DNA of 64,000 bases. It comes from Verticiella alkaliphila (GTDB lineage Bacteria; Pseudomonadota; Gammaproteobacteria; Burkholderiales; Burkholderiaceae_B). The stretch is from assembly GCF_018904615.1 (NCBI RefSeq), contig NZ_JADCNH010000004.1, forward strand, positions 62,001-126,000, given 5' to 3'. The notes beneath the pieces are model-generated. The model had not been told where the DNA came from and did not search any database. It saw nothing but the letters and a program-made list of their open reading frames with translations. Of the stretch, positions 19,065-27,599 are shown in pieces. The position numbers and the translations under genes were made by a program. How positions within the stretch are numbered: the first letter of the stretch is position 1; each line of letters begins with the position of its first letter.

Positions 19065-20162
19065 ATGCGCAAGAGCCTCCTGGTTCTCCTCCTTCTCGCG
19101 GCCGTCGGCGCGGGTGCGGCCGCGGGTTATGTCGTGTCGCGTCAGACCGCGCCGGCGCCTGCGGCCGCGCAGACGACGCCCGCCGCACCTGCCGCACAGC
19201 CCGCACGGGCGCGAGCCGCGGTGGCCGTCGAAGCCGTTGCCGTGACGACGTCCACCCTGGAGCAGCGGCTCAACGCCGTGGGCAGCCTCGTCTCTGACGA
19301 GTCCGTCATGCTGCGCCCCGAGATCGCCGGGCGCATCCGCGACATCCCCTTCGTCGAAGGCCAGAGCGTCAAGCGCGGCGACGTGCTGCTCCGACTGGAC
19401 GACAACATTGCACGCGCCGAACTGCAGCAGGCCGAAGCCAACTTCGGCCTGGCCAACAGCAAGTTCCGCCGGGCCGATGAGCTCCAGCGCGAGGGCTTCA
19501 TCAGCCGCCAGGGCCGCGACGAGGCGAACAACACCTTGCAGGTCGAGCGGGCCAACGTGGCGCTCGCCCGCGCCCGTCTCGACAAGACGGTGATCCGCGC
19601 GCCCTTCGACGGCGAGATCGGCTTGCGCACGGTGTCCGTGGGCGACTACGTGACCGCAGGCCAGGATCTCGTCACCCTGCAGGCGTTGCGACAGCTCAAG
19701 GTGGATTTCCGCATCCCCGAGCTCTATCTCTCGCAGATCACCCCAGGCCAGCGTCTGGACGTGGCCGTCGATGCCCTGCCCGACCGCACGTGGACAGCGC
19801 AGGTCACTGCCATCAGCCCGCTCGTGGATGTGAGCGGCCGCGCACTTGTCATGCGCGCGGTGGTGGACAATGCGGATGGCGTGCTGCGCCCCGGCATGTT
19901 CGCGCGCGTCAATCTGCTGCTGGCCGAGACGCCCGCCCTGCTCGTGCCCGAGACGGCGCTGGCGCCGCGGGACAATCGTCATTACGTCTACCGTGTCCGC
20001 GGCGAGACGGTCGAGGAAGTGGCCGTGCGCATCGGCCAACGCCGCGGCGGCCAGGTCGAGGTGCTTGAAGGCCTGGCCGACGGCGACCAGGTCGTGACCG
20101 CCGGCCTGCAGAAGATCCAGAACGGCGCGCGCGTGGCCGTGACCCTCGTGCCCTCCACCTGA
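19065..20162 (+). CDS. RND efflux periplasmic adaptor (membrane fusion protein)
   Basis: Links an inner-membrane RND pump to an outer-membrane channel. 365 residues. N-terminal hydrophobic anchor (about 4-25) followed by an Ala/Pro-rich linker. The split lipoyl/hairpin is visible as GRIRDIPFVEGQSVKRGDVLLRLD...ARARLDKTVIRAPFDGEIG, then a beta-barrel and the membrane-proximal domain to the end. No lipobox Cys. The pump gene follows after 13 bases. No outer-membrane factor and no regulator gene adjoin it. Confidence 0.92.
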   Translation: MRKSLLVLLLLAAVGAGAAAGYVVSRQTAPAPAAAQTTPAAPAAQPARARAAVAVEAVAVTTSTLEQRLNAVGSLVSDESVMLRPEIAGRIRDIPFVEGQSVKRGDVLLRLDDNIARAELQQAEANFGLANSKFRRADELQREGFISRQGRDEANNTLQVERANVALARARLDKTVIRAPFDGEIGLRTVSVGDYVTAGQDLVTLQALRQLKVDFRIPELYLSQITPGQRLDVAVDALPDRTWTAQVTAISPLVDVSGRALVMRAVVDNADGVLRPGMFARVNLLLAETPALLVPETALAPRDNRHYVYRVRGETVEEVAVRIGQRRGGQVEVLEGLADGDQVVTAGLQKIQNGARVAVTLVPST

Positions 20163-20175
20163 GGCGGCGCCGCCC

Positions 20176-23100
20176 GTGATTCTCTCCGATACCTGCATCA
20201 AGCGCCCCGTCTTCGCGACGGTGCTCTCGCTCGTCGTCGTGCTGATTGGTCTGATTTCCTACCAGCGCCTGACAGTGCGCGAGTACCCCCAGATCGACGA
20301 GCCGGTGGTCTCGGTGAGCACCACCTACCCTGGCGCCGCCGCGGACGTGATCGAGTCGCAGGTGACCAAGCCGCTCGAGGATTCGATCTCCGGCATCGAA
20401 GGCGTCGAGCTCATGACGTCCACGAGCCGCGCCGAGCGCAGCAACATCAACGTGCGCTTCCGGCTCTCGCGCGATCCGGACGCCGCCGCCGCAGAAGTGC
20501 GTGACCGCGTCTCGCGTGCCCGCCGCAGCCTGCCCGACGAGGTGGACGAGCCGGTGATCGCGAAGGTGGAGGCGGATTCGCAGCCCATCATCTACATCGC
20601 GGTCGAATCCGGCAGCATGAGCCAGATCGAGACCTCGGATTACCTGAACCGCTATGTGCGGCCGCGCCTGTCGGTGCTGCCCGGCGCGGCCGAGGTCCGG
20701 ATCTTCGGCGAGCGCCTGCCGTCCATGCGGATCGACCTGGATCGCGCCAAGCTCGCGGCCTACCGGCTCACGGTGCAGGATGTCGAGACCGCGCTGCGCA
20801 CGCAGAACGTCGAGATCCCCGCGGGCCGCATCGAGTCGCGCGCCCGCGAATTCTCGGTGGTGGCCGATACCGGCCTGCGCACGCCAGATCAGTTCCGCGG
20901 CATCGTGCTCGCCAACGTCAACGGCTATCCCGTGCGTCTGGGCGACGTGGCCTCGGTGGCACTTGGCCCCGTCGACGAGCGCGTGCAATCGCGATTTAAC
21001 GGCCAGCCCGCGGTGAACATCGGCCTGGTGCGCCAGTCCACGGCCAACCCGCTGGAGCTCTCGCAGGCCGCCCGCACCGAGATCGAGGCCATCAACACTG
21101 ACCTGCCCGCGGGCATGCGGCTGAACCTGTCCTACGACTCGTCTGTCTTCATCGAGGAATCCATCAAGTCGGTCTACGCCACCATCCTCGAAGCCGTGGT
21201 GCTCGTGGTGCTGGTGATCCTCTTCTTCCTGCGTAACCTGCGCGCGAGCCTGATTCCCATCGTCACGATTCCCGTGTCGCTGATCGGGGCGTGCGCGATC
21301 ATGTATGCGATGGGGTTCTCCATCAATACGCTCACGCTGCTCGCGATGGTGCTGGCCATCGGCCTGGTGGTGGATGACGCCATCGTCGTGCTGGAGAACG
21401 TCTTTCGGCACATCGAGAACGGCGTGCCGCGCATGCAGGCCGCCATGCGCGGTACCCGCGAGATCGCCTTCGCGGTCATCGCGATGACGCTCACGCTCAT
21501 CACCGTGTATGCGCCGCTGGCCTTTGCCACGGGCCGCACCGGACGGCTGTTCATCGAATTCGCATTGACGCTCGCCTCGGCGGTGCTGATCTCGGGCTTC
21601 GTCGCGCTCACGCTCACGCCGATGATGTGTTCGATCCTCCTGCGGCACGACACCGGCCATGGGCGCTTCTACAACGCCATCGAACGCGTGCTCGTCGGCA
21701 TGACCAACGGCTATCGCCGCGTGCTCGGCCTGGCCTTGCGGCATCGGGCGATCGTGGTGGTGCTGGGGCTTCTCACGGCGGCGAGCCTGGTGCCGCTCTT
21801 CAAGGTGCTGCCGAGCGAACTCGCCCCGACGGAAGACCGCGGTGCCGTTTTCTCGCGCGTCTTCGCACCCGAAGGCGCCACGGTGGACTACACCATCGAT
21901 TACCTCGCGCGAGCCGAAGCCTTCATGGAGAAGATCCCGGAGCGCGTGTCTTATCAAGCCTCTGCCGGCTTTCCGACGGTGACCGATGGCACCGCCATCC
22001 TGCGGCTCAAGCCCTGGGGCGAACGCGATCGCACGCAGCAGGAGATCGCCGCCGAGCTGCGTCCGCAGTTCGCCACGCTGCCCGGGGTGCGCGCCATCGT
22101 GAGCAACCCGCCCTCGCTCGGGCAATCCTCGCGTTCCTCGCCGGTGGAATTCGTCATCATGAGCCAGATGCCGTACGCGGAGCTGGCCAAGGTGGTGCAG
22201 GGCTTCATGGCCGAACTCGAAAGCTATCCCGGCCTGCGCAACCTCGATTCGGACCTGCGCCTGAACACACCCGAGCTGCGCGTGACCGTCAATCGCGAAC
22301 GCACGGCCGACATGGGCGCCGACGTGGCCGTGGTGGGCCGCACACTCGAGACGATGCTGGGCGGGCGCCAGGTGACGCGCTTTGCGAGCGATGGCGAGCA
22401 GTACGACGTGCGCGTGCGTGTGGCCCCGGATGAGCGCGCCGATCCGGCTGACATCGCGGGTATCTACGTGAGGGTGCGCGACGGCAGCATGGTGCCGCTG
22501 GCCAACCTCGTGGACGTGCGCGAAGGCGCATCGGCGCAGTCGCTCAACCACTTCAACCGTCTGCGTGCCGCGCAGATCTCGGCCGATCTCGCGCCAGGGT
22601 ATTCGTTGGGCGAGGCGCTTGCCGCGATGCAGGAGATCGCCGGGCGCACCCTGCCCGCCACCGTGCAGACGGACTTGAACGGCCAATCGCGCGAGTTCCG
22701 CGACTCGTCCGGCAGCATCTACCTGGTCTTCGGGATGGCGCTCGCCTTCATCTATCTGGTGCTCGCCGCGCAGTTCGAGAGCTGGCGCAATCCCTTCGTG
22801 ATCCTGATGTCCGTGCCGCTGTCGCTGGCAGGGGGCATGCTGGCGCTGTGGCTGTCGGGTGGCACCTTGTCGATCTACAGTCAGATCGGGCTGATCACCC
22901 TGCTCGGGCTCATCACCAAGCACGGCATCCTGATCGTGGAGTTCGCCAACCAGTTGCGCGAGGAAGGCAAGGAGATGCTGGAGGCCGTGGTAGAGGCCAG
23001 CATCCTGCGGCTGCGCCCCATTCTCATGACGACTGGCGCCATGGTGCTGGGGGCCATCCCGCTGGCGCTGGCGCATGGCGCGGGTGCGGAATCCCGCCAG

Positions 23101-23295
23101 CAGATCGGCTGGGTGATCGTGGGCGGGCTCACGGTGGGCACCGTGCTCACGCTCTTCGTAGTACCGGTGGTGTACAGCCTCATCGCGCCGCGCCGCCTGC
23201 GCAGCCATCGCGAGGCCGAGGCACATGGCACGCACGGCACGCCTGCGCCGGACGGTGGCCCAACCGGCACTCTGCGCGAAGAGCCCACCACCTGA
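20176..23295 (+). CDS. RND multidrug-efflux-type permease
   Basis: Inner-membrane proton-driven efflux pump of the HAE-1 class, 1039 residues, twelve transmembrane helices with two large periplasmic loops. The TM4 proton-relay pair is intact in LAIGLVVDDAIVVLENVFRH and the TM10 Lys is in GLITKHGILIVEFANQLREE. It opens ILSDTCIKRPVFATVLSLVV, typical of the class. The start codon is GTG. Substrates cannot be told from the sequence. Together with the adaptor it lies between rnhA and dnaQ. Confidence 0.95.
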   Translation: MILSDTCIKRPVFATVLSLVVVLIGLISYQRLTVREYPQIDEPVVSVSTTYPGAAADVIESQVTKPLEDSISGIEGVELMTSTSRAERSNINVRFRLSRDPDAAAAEVRDRVSRARRSLPDEVDEPVIAKVEADSQPIIYIAVESGSMSQIETSDYLNRYVRPRLSVLPGAAEVRIFGERLPSMRIDLDRAKLAAYRLTVQDVETALRTQNVEIPAGRIESRAREFSVVADTGLRTPDQFRGIVLANVNGYPVRLGDVASVALGPVDERVQSRFNGQPAVNIGLVRQSTANPLELSQAARTEIEAINTDLPAGMRLNLSYDSSVFIEESIKSVYATILEAVVLVVLVILFFLRNLRASLIPIVTIPVSLIGACAIMYAMGFSINTLTLLAMVLAIGLVVDDAIVVLENVFRHIENGVPRMQAAMRGTREIAFAVIAMTLTLITVYAPLAFATGRTGRLFIEFALTLASAVLISGFVALTLTPMMCSILLRHDTGHGRFYNAIERVLVGMTNGYRRVLGLALRHRAIVVVLGLLTAASLVPLFKVLPSELAPTEDRGAVFSRVFAPEGATVDYTIDYLARAEAFMEKIPERVSYQASAGFPTVTDGTAILRLKPWGERDRTQQEIAAELRPQFATLPGVRAIVSNPPSLGQSSRSSPVEFVIMSQMPYAELAKVVQGFMAELESYPGLRNLDSDLRLNTPELRVTVNRERTADMGADVAVVGRTLETMLGGRQVTRFASDGEQYDVRVRVAPDERADPADIAGIYVRVRDGSMVPLANLVDVREGASAQSLNHFNRLRAAQISADLAPGYSLGEALAAMQEIAGRTLPATVQTDLNGQSREFRDSSGSIYLVFGMALAFIYLVLAAQFESWRNPFVILMSVPLSLAGGMLALWLSGGTLSIYSQIGLITLLGLITKHGILIVEFANQLREEGKEMLEAVVEASILRLRPILMTTGAMVLGAIPLALAHGAGAESRQQIGWVIVGGLTVGTVLTLFVVPVVYSLIAPRRLRSHREAEAHGTHGTPAPDGGPTGTLREEPTT

Positions 23296-23444
23296 CGGCC
23301 TGCCACGCGCGAGGCGGAGGACACCTCCCGCCGTCGCCCTCGCGCTGAGCCGCGCCCACGGCATGGGCGCGGCCAGCCGGGCTTGTTATCATCCCTGCTT
23401 GGCCGGCATCCGTTCCGGCCGCTCCGCCTTGCCCTGCCCCGCCC

Positions 23445-24152
23445 ATGCGCTACATCGTCTTCGATACCGAAACCACCGGCCTGGAACCTGAACTGGGCCA
23501 CCGCGTCGTGGAAATCGGTTGCGTGGAAATCGCCAACCGCCAACTGACGGGCCGGCACTTCCACACCTATCTCAACCCGGAGCGCGACATCGATCCGGGC
23601 GCGCAGAACGTCCACGGCCTGTCCCGCGAATTCCTCGCGGAACATCCCGTGTTCGCACAGATGGCGGACGACTTCCTCGACTTCATCGCGGGCGGCACGC
23701 TCATCATCCACAACGCCGCGTTCGACGTGAAGTTCCTCAACGCCGAGCTCGAACGCCTGCAGCGTCCGCCGCTCACCACCTACTGCGCTGGCGTGATCGA
23801 TACGCTCATGCAGGCGCGCGAACTGCACCCGGGCAAACGCAATTCGCTGGATGCGCTGTGCGATCGCTATGGCATCTCCAACGCGCACCGCGAGCTGCAC
23901 GGCGCCTTGCTGGATTCGGAGTTGCTCGCGGAAGTCTGGCTGGCCATGACGCGCGGCCAGAACAGCCTGGTGATCGACGAGCCCGAGACCACGCAGCACG
24001 ACGTGGGCACAGGTCCGGCCGAGATCGTGGCCATCGACTTGCCGGTGATCGTGGCCTCGCCCGACGAGCTCGCGGCGCACGCGGCGTATCTCGACGGGCT
24101 CGACAAACAGGTCAAGGGCCAAAGTCTGTGGCGCCAGCTTTACACAGCGTAA
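23445..24152 (+). CDS. dnaQ: DNA polymerase III epsilon subunit (3'-5' proofreading exonuclease)
   Basis: Proofreading subunit of the replicative polymerase, 235 residues. ExoI FDTETTG with D7 and E9, ExoII HNAAFDVKFL, ExoIII HGALLDSELLAEV. The C-terminal ~50 residues should bind the alpha subunit; the tail ends GQSLWRQLYTA. The tRNA-Val promoter overlaps the end of this gene. Confidence 0.97.
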   Translation: MRYIVFDTETTGLEPELGHRVVEIGCVEIANRQLTGRHFHTYLNPERDIDPGAQNVHGLSREFLAEHPVFAQMADDFLDFIAGGTLIIHNAAFDVKFLNAELERLQRPPLTTYCAGVIDTLMQARELHPGKRNSLDALCDRYGISNAHRELHGALLDSELLAEVWLAMTRGQNSLVIDEPETTQHDVGTGPAEIVAIDLPVIVASPDELAAHAAYLDGLDKQVKGQSLWRQLYTA

Positions 24153-24168
24153 AAAAACGTGCTATAGT
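24139..24168 (+). promoter_or_regulatory. Sigma-70 promoter of tRNA-Val
   Basis: TTTACA (24139-24144), 18-base spacer, TATAGT (24163-24168); each hexamer differs from consensus at one position. It overlaps the dnaQ stop codon and lies 49 bases before the tRNA. Confidence 0.78.
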
Positions 24169-24217
24169 TCTTTTCTCGATTGGCGTGGCGCAAACAGCAA
24201 CGCGACAACGACGGATC

Positions 24218-24292
24218 GGGCGGTTAACTCAGTGGTAGAGTGCCACCTTCACACGGTGGAAGTCACAAGTTCGAACCTTGTACCGCCCACCA
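24218..24292 (+). tRNA. tRNA-Val (anticodon CAC)
   Basis: 75 bases including an encoded CCA. Acceptor stem GGGCGGT/ACCGCCC, D-arm ACTC..GAGT, anticodon stem CCACC/GGTGG around loop TTCACAC (anticodon CAC, reads GUG), T-arm with TTCGAAC. A strong promoter and an intrinsic terminator flank it. Confidence 0.97.
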
Positions 24293-24303
24293 ACCCGATT
24301 CCC

Positions 24304-24336
24304 AATGGCGCCCCTTCGCGGGCGCCATTGCTTTTT
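24304..24336 (+). terminator. Intrinsic terminator of tRNA-Val
   Basis: Perfect 10-bp stem AATGGCGCCC/GGGCGCCATT, loop of 6, then GCTTTTT. It sits 11 bases after the tRNA CCA end. Confidence 0.9.
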
Positions 24337-24364
24337 GTGGCTTGCGAATCCAGGAGATTCGGCC

Positions 24365-24904
24365 ATGACCGCTGCCTCCCCCGAATGGCGACGGGCATTC
24401 ATCGCCCTATGGCCTGACGCCCCCAGCCGCCATGCGCTTGCCTGCAGCCGCCCGCCAGCCGCCCCTGGCGTGCGCCCGCTCCACCCCGCAGATCTGCATC
24501 TCACCCTGGCGTTCCTGGGCGACCTTGACGCAGCCACGGCAAGCGCGCTCACCGCGCATCTCAGCGGCGCCGCACCTCCCGCGATGACTCTGGACACACT
24601 GCATACCGAGCGCTGGCCGGATGAACACCGGCCGCGCGTACAGGTGTTGTGCTATGCCGAGGCCGAGGCGCTCACACGCTTGCACGCCACGGTCAGCGCC
24701 GCGCTGCGCGCGGTGGGCGTGCCCGTCGAGTCACGCCCCTACCGTCCGCATGTGACACTGGCGCGCCTTACCCGTGCATCCACTTTGGCTGTTCACGGTC
24801 TTCCGCCGTCCTCCCGGTTCGTTCGATTTGCGCTTTGCCACGGCACGGATTCAGCACCCGGCGAACCCCGTTACCACAGCATCGCGGAATGGACGGCTGC
24901 CTAG
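24365..24904 (+). CDS. thpR: RNA 2',3'-cyclic phosphodiesterase
   Basis: 2H phosphoesterase (LigT/ThpR family) that opens 2',3'-cyclic phosphates at RNA ends. 179 residues, typical length. The two catalytic H-x-T-L motifs are HLTLAFLG and HVTLARL. The start at ATG 24365 begins just before the conserved RAFIALWP; the frame is open further upstream, but that part runs through the tRNA terminator. Close to tRNA-Val, but with its own start. Confidence 0.93.
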   Translation: MTAASPEWRRAFIALWPDAPSRHALACSRPPAAPGVRPLHPADLHLTLAFLGDLDAATASALTAHLSGAAPPAMTLDTLHTERWPDEHRPRVQVLCYAEAEALTRLHATVSAALRAVGVPVESRPYRPHVTLARLTRASTLAVHGLPPSSRFVRFALCHGTDSAPGEPRYHSIAEWTAA

Positions 24905-25101
24905 CAGTCTGAAGTCACGCGCTGCGAGCAACGTACCGCGATGAGCCATTTGCCAGGCGAAACGGATTTTGGTTTCAAAAATTAAAAGGCCATGACGGCA
25001 TGCTCCACGTTCTGGGTGCAGGCCCTATAAGTCAAGGCAGCCCCCATCCAGATCATCGCGCGGCGCGGGGATGGCGCCGCCGCGCGCATCGGAGACACGC
25101 C

Positions 25102-26550
25102 ATGCCCTCGTCCACGCTTCGCATCCCGACGCTCCACCTGGCCGCCTTGGCCGCAGCCTGCGCGCTGCTGGCCGCCTGCGGCGGCGGTGGCGACGACCCC
25201 GTCGTCGTCGCGCCCGAGCCCGAACGCCCCCAGGACACTCGGCCCTTCTTCGTGGACGAGCCGTCTCTCCCCTTCACCGCGCTCGCAGGCGCCCCTGACG
25301 CGGATCGCTGGTGGGGCACGCTGGACGATTCCGGCTACCGGATCGAGGTTCCGAAAAACTGGAATGGCATGTTGTTCCTTTACGCGCATGGATACGCGGG
25401 CACCGGCCCCGAGCTGCGCGTGAGCAACCCGCCCTCGCGCCGCTTCCTGCTCGAGCAAGGCTACGCCTGGGCCGCATCGAGCTATTCGGCCAACTACTAC
25501 GACGTGCGCGCGGGCGTCGAAGACACCAATGCCCTGGCGCTCGCCTTCAATCGACTGGCCGAGAAGCATGGGCGCCCGCTCGCCCGGCCCTCCAAGACCT
25601 ACATCACGGGCAACTCGTTGGGCGGGCACGTGACGGCGGCCGCCATCGACGCCGAGGCCGCACGCACGGCCGTGAATCGCGTGAGCTACGACGGCGCCGT
25701 CCCCCTGTGCGGCGTGCTGGGCGACACCGAGCTCTACAACTACTTCGCCGCCTACCAGGTGGCCGCGCAGCAACTCGCCAACGAGCCCGTGGGCCAGTGG
25801 CCGGTGTCCAACTGGGAGCAGATCGCGCCCACCGTGCGCAGCGCCCTCTTCACCCAGTTCCCGAGCCAGGTGACGCAGCCTCAGGGCGAGACCCTGAAGA
25901 CGATCGTGCAGAACCTGACCGGTGGCGCACGGCCCATGTTCGATCAAGGCTTTGCCGGCACGAACCTGCAGAGTCTGGTCTGGGGCACGTTCGGGCGTGA
26001 CGGCACGGTGCAGGGCATTCTGACCGAGGAGGTCGTCGACACCCGGAACATCGTCTACCAGCTCGATGACGATCCGGCCATCAGTGCAGAAGAGCGCGCC
26101 TTCAATGCCCAGGTCTTTCGCGTGACGCCTGATGCCGATGCGAACCGGTTACGCCGCGACGGCCTGCGCTGGGTGCCCCAGGCCAATGCCGAGATCGACA
26201 TTCCGGTGGTGACCCTGCATACCCTGGGCGACATGTACGTGCCCTTCAGCATGGAGCAGATCTATCGCCAGCGCGCCATCGACAAGGGCACCGACGCCTG
26301 GCTGGTGCAGCGCGCGATCCGTAGCACGGGCCACTGCGACTTCACGGTGGCCGAGCAGGCTTCTGCCCTGGAGGCCATGCTGCGCTGGGAGCAGAACGGG
26401 GTGAAGCCCGAGGGCGACGAGGTGCTCGACCCCGCCGTGGTGGCCGCACCGGACTATGGCTGCCGCTTCACCGACAACCAGATCGGGGTGGACGACAGCC
26501 CGGCGCTGGGCGTGCTGCGCGCGAGCCTGCCGGCCTGCCCGACGAACTGA
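25102..26550 (+). CDS. Lipoprotein alpha/beta hydrolase
   Basis: 482-residue predicted lipoprotein: signal peptide with lipobox LLAAC (Cys26), followed by GGGGDD and a Pro/Glu linker. The hydrolase core has a nucleophile elbow GNSLGGH (Ser), an acid region TLHTLGDMYVPF (Asp), and a catalytic His in STGHCDFT. YAHGYAGTGPEL is the likely oxyanion-hole strand. The family includes secreted esterases, but I cannot name the substrate. The preceding 197 bases hold no gene that I can support. Confidence 0.86.
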   Translation: MPSSTLRIPTLHLAALAAACALLAACGGGGDDPVVVAPEPERPQDTRPFFVDEPSLPFTALAGAPDADRWWGTLDDSGYRIEVPKNWNGMLFLYAHGYAGTGPELRVSNPPSRRFLLEQGYAWAASSYSANYYDVRAGVEDTNALALAFNRLAEKHGRPLARPSKTYITGNSLGGHVTAAAIDAEAARTAVNRVSYDGAVPLCGVLGDTELYNYFAAYQVAAQQLANEPVGQWPVSNWEQIAPTVRSALFTQFPSQVTQPQGETLKTIVQNLTGGARPMFDQGFAGTNLQSLVWGTFGRDGTVQGILTEEVVDTRNIVYQLDDDPAISAEERAFNAQVFRVTPDADANRLRRDGLRWVPQANAEIDIPVVTLHTLGDMYVPFSMEQIYRQRAIDKGTDAWLVQRAIRSTGHCDFTVAEQASALEAMLRWEQNGVKPEGDEVLDPAVVAAPDYGCRFTDNQIGVDDSPALGVLRASLPACPTN

Positions 26551-26620
26551 CGGCGTCAGCGGCGCGGGTCATCAGGCGACACCGCTCGTTGGCCCGCGTG
26601 AAGCTGCAATCATCCCACCG

Positions 26621-27391
26621 TCATTCCGGCAGCACTGTGCCTGTGACGCGCGCCAAGGTGGTCACGAGTTCGTTCTGGAACGGGATCTCGTAGACCGCCG
26701 GGTGCGGTTCCTCGCGCTCCTGGTGGTGCCAGTAGCCCCCGCTCGTCAGCGCGCGGGGCTCGTCGGTGGTGGCAAGCCACGCCTGCGTCACGTGCCCGAG
26801 CCGCAAGTCGTCCGGCGCACTCGCGCCGCCCATCTTCGTCGGCACCCAGCCCGGGTCGACGGCATTGACCCAGACACCGGGCCACAGGCGCGCGACCGCC
26901 ACCGTCAGGGCCGTCACGAAGAGCTTGCTGTCCGAGTAGCTGCCGGTGGACGTCTGGCCGGACCAGTCCATGGTGGCCAGATCTGCCGTGCCGCTGCGGT
27001 GCATGCTGCTGCTGAGGTAGACCAGCCGCTTCGGCTTGGGCAGCAAAGCCGTGAGCAGATAAGGCGCGACGACATTGACGACCAGCACGGCGTCGCCCGA
27101 CAGCACGCCTGCGTTATGGATGATCGCGTCCATGGGGCCGATGGCGTTCACCTGGCGGGCGATGTCCCGCACCTCGTCCAGGTTGGCCAGATCGCCCACG
27201 ACCGCCACGGCACCTTGTGCCAACAAAGGCGCCACGGCCGACAGGCGCGCCTGCGAGCGCACGTGCACCACCACGCCGTGGCCTTCGTCCAGCAGGGCCT
27301 TGGCCGCGGCCAGGCCCAGCCCGTCGGCCGAGCCGGTGATGAAGATGCGGGATTTGCCGACGGGCTTCTGCTCAGGCGGGAGAGACGACAT
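26621..27391 (-). CDS. Short-chain dehydrogenase/reductase family oxidoreductase
   Basis: Classical SDR fold, 256 residues. Cofactor loop TGSADGLG near residue 20, VGDLANL (adenine-side Asp), HNAGVLSG, catalytic Ser in VYLSSSMH and the Y-x3-K in SYSDSKLF. The position-37 region RSQARL hints at NADP preference. The start at ATG 27391 begins just before the Rossmann strand. A terminator separates it from the upstream oplA-like gene. Substrate unknown. Confidence 0.92.
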   Translation of the reverse strand: MSSLPPEQKPVGKSRIFITGSADGLGLAAAKALLDEGHGVVVHVRSQARLSAVAPLLAQGAVAVVGDLANLDEVRDIARQVNAIGPMDAIIHNAGVLSGDAVLVVNVVAPYLLTALLPKPKRLVYLSSSMHRSGTADLATMDWSGQTSTGSYSDSKLFVTALTVAVARLWPGVWVNAVDPGWVPTKMGGASAPDDLRLGHVTQAWLATTDEPRALTSGGYWHHQEREEPHPAVYEIPFQNELVTTLARVTGTVLPE

Positions 27392-27538
27392 CACGATTTC
27401 CTTGTCTGCGATCGGCAGCGACGTGGCCGACCTATCGCGGCAGTCTACGCGATGCGCTCTGCCGGCCACGCCTGCCAACGCTTCAGGCTGTATCAGGACT
27501 TTCGGCATCCGCGATCCGGGCTGCCGCGCGGACGAGCC

Positions 27539-27571
27539 AAAAAAACGCCGCCACCCGTGAAGGTGGCGGCG
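27539..27571 (-). terminator. Intrinsic terminator of the oplA-like gene
   Basis: Minus-strand perfect 10-bp stem CGCCGCCACC/GGTGGCGGCG followed by seven T. It lies 29 bases after the oplA-like stop. Confidence 0.9.
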
Positions 27572-27599
27572 CTCTCAGAGACCAGGCTGGCGGCGAGGC

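Noticed and set aside
24218-24365. Integration site at the tRNA-Val 3' end
   Set aside because: No integrase, direct repeat of the tRNA end or foreign-composition block follows; thpR is a normal chromosomal gene.
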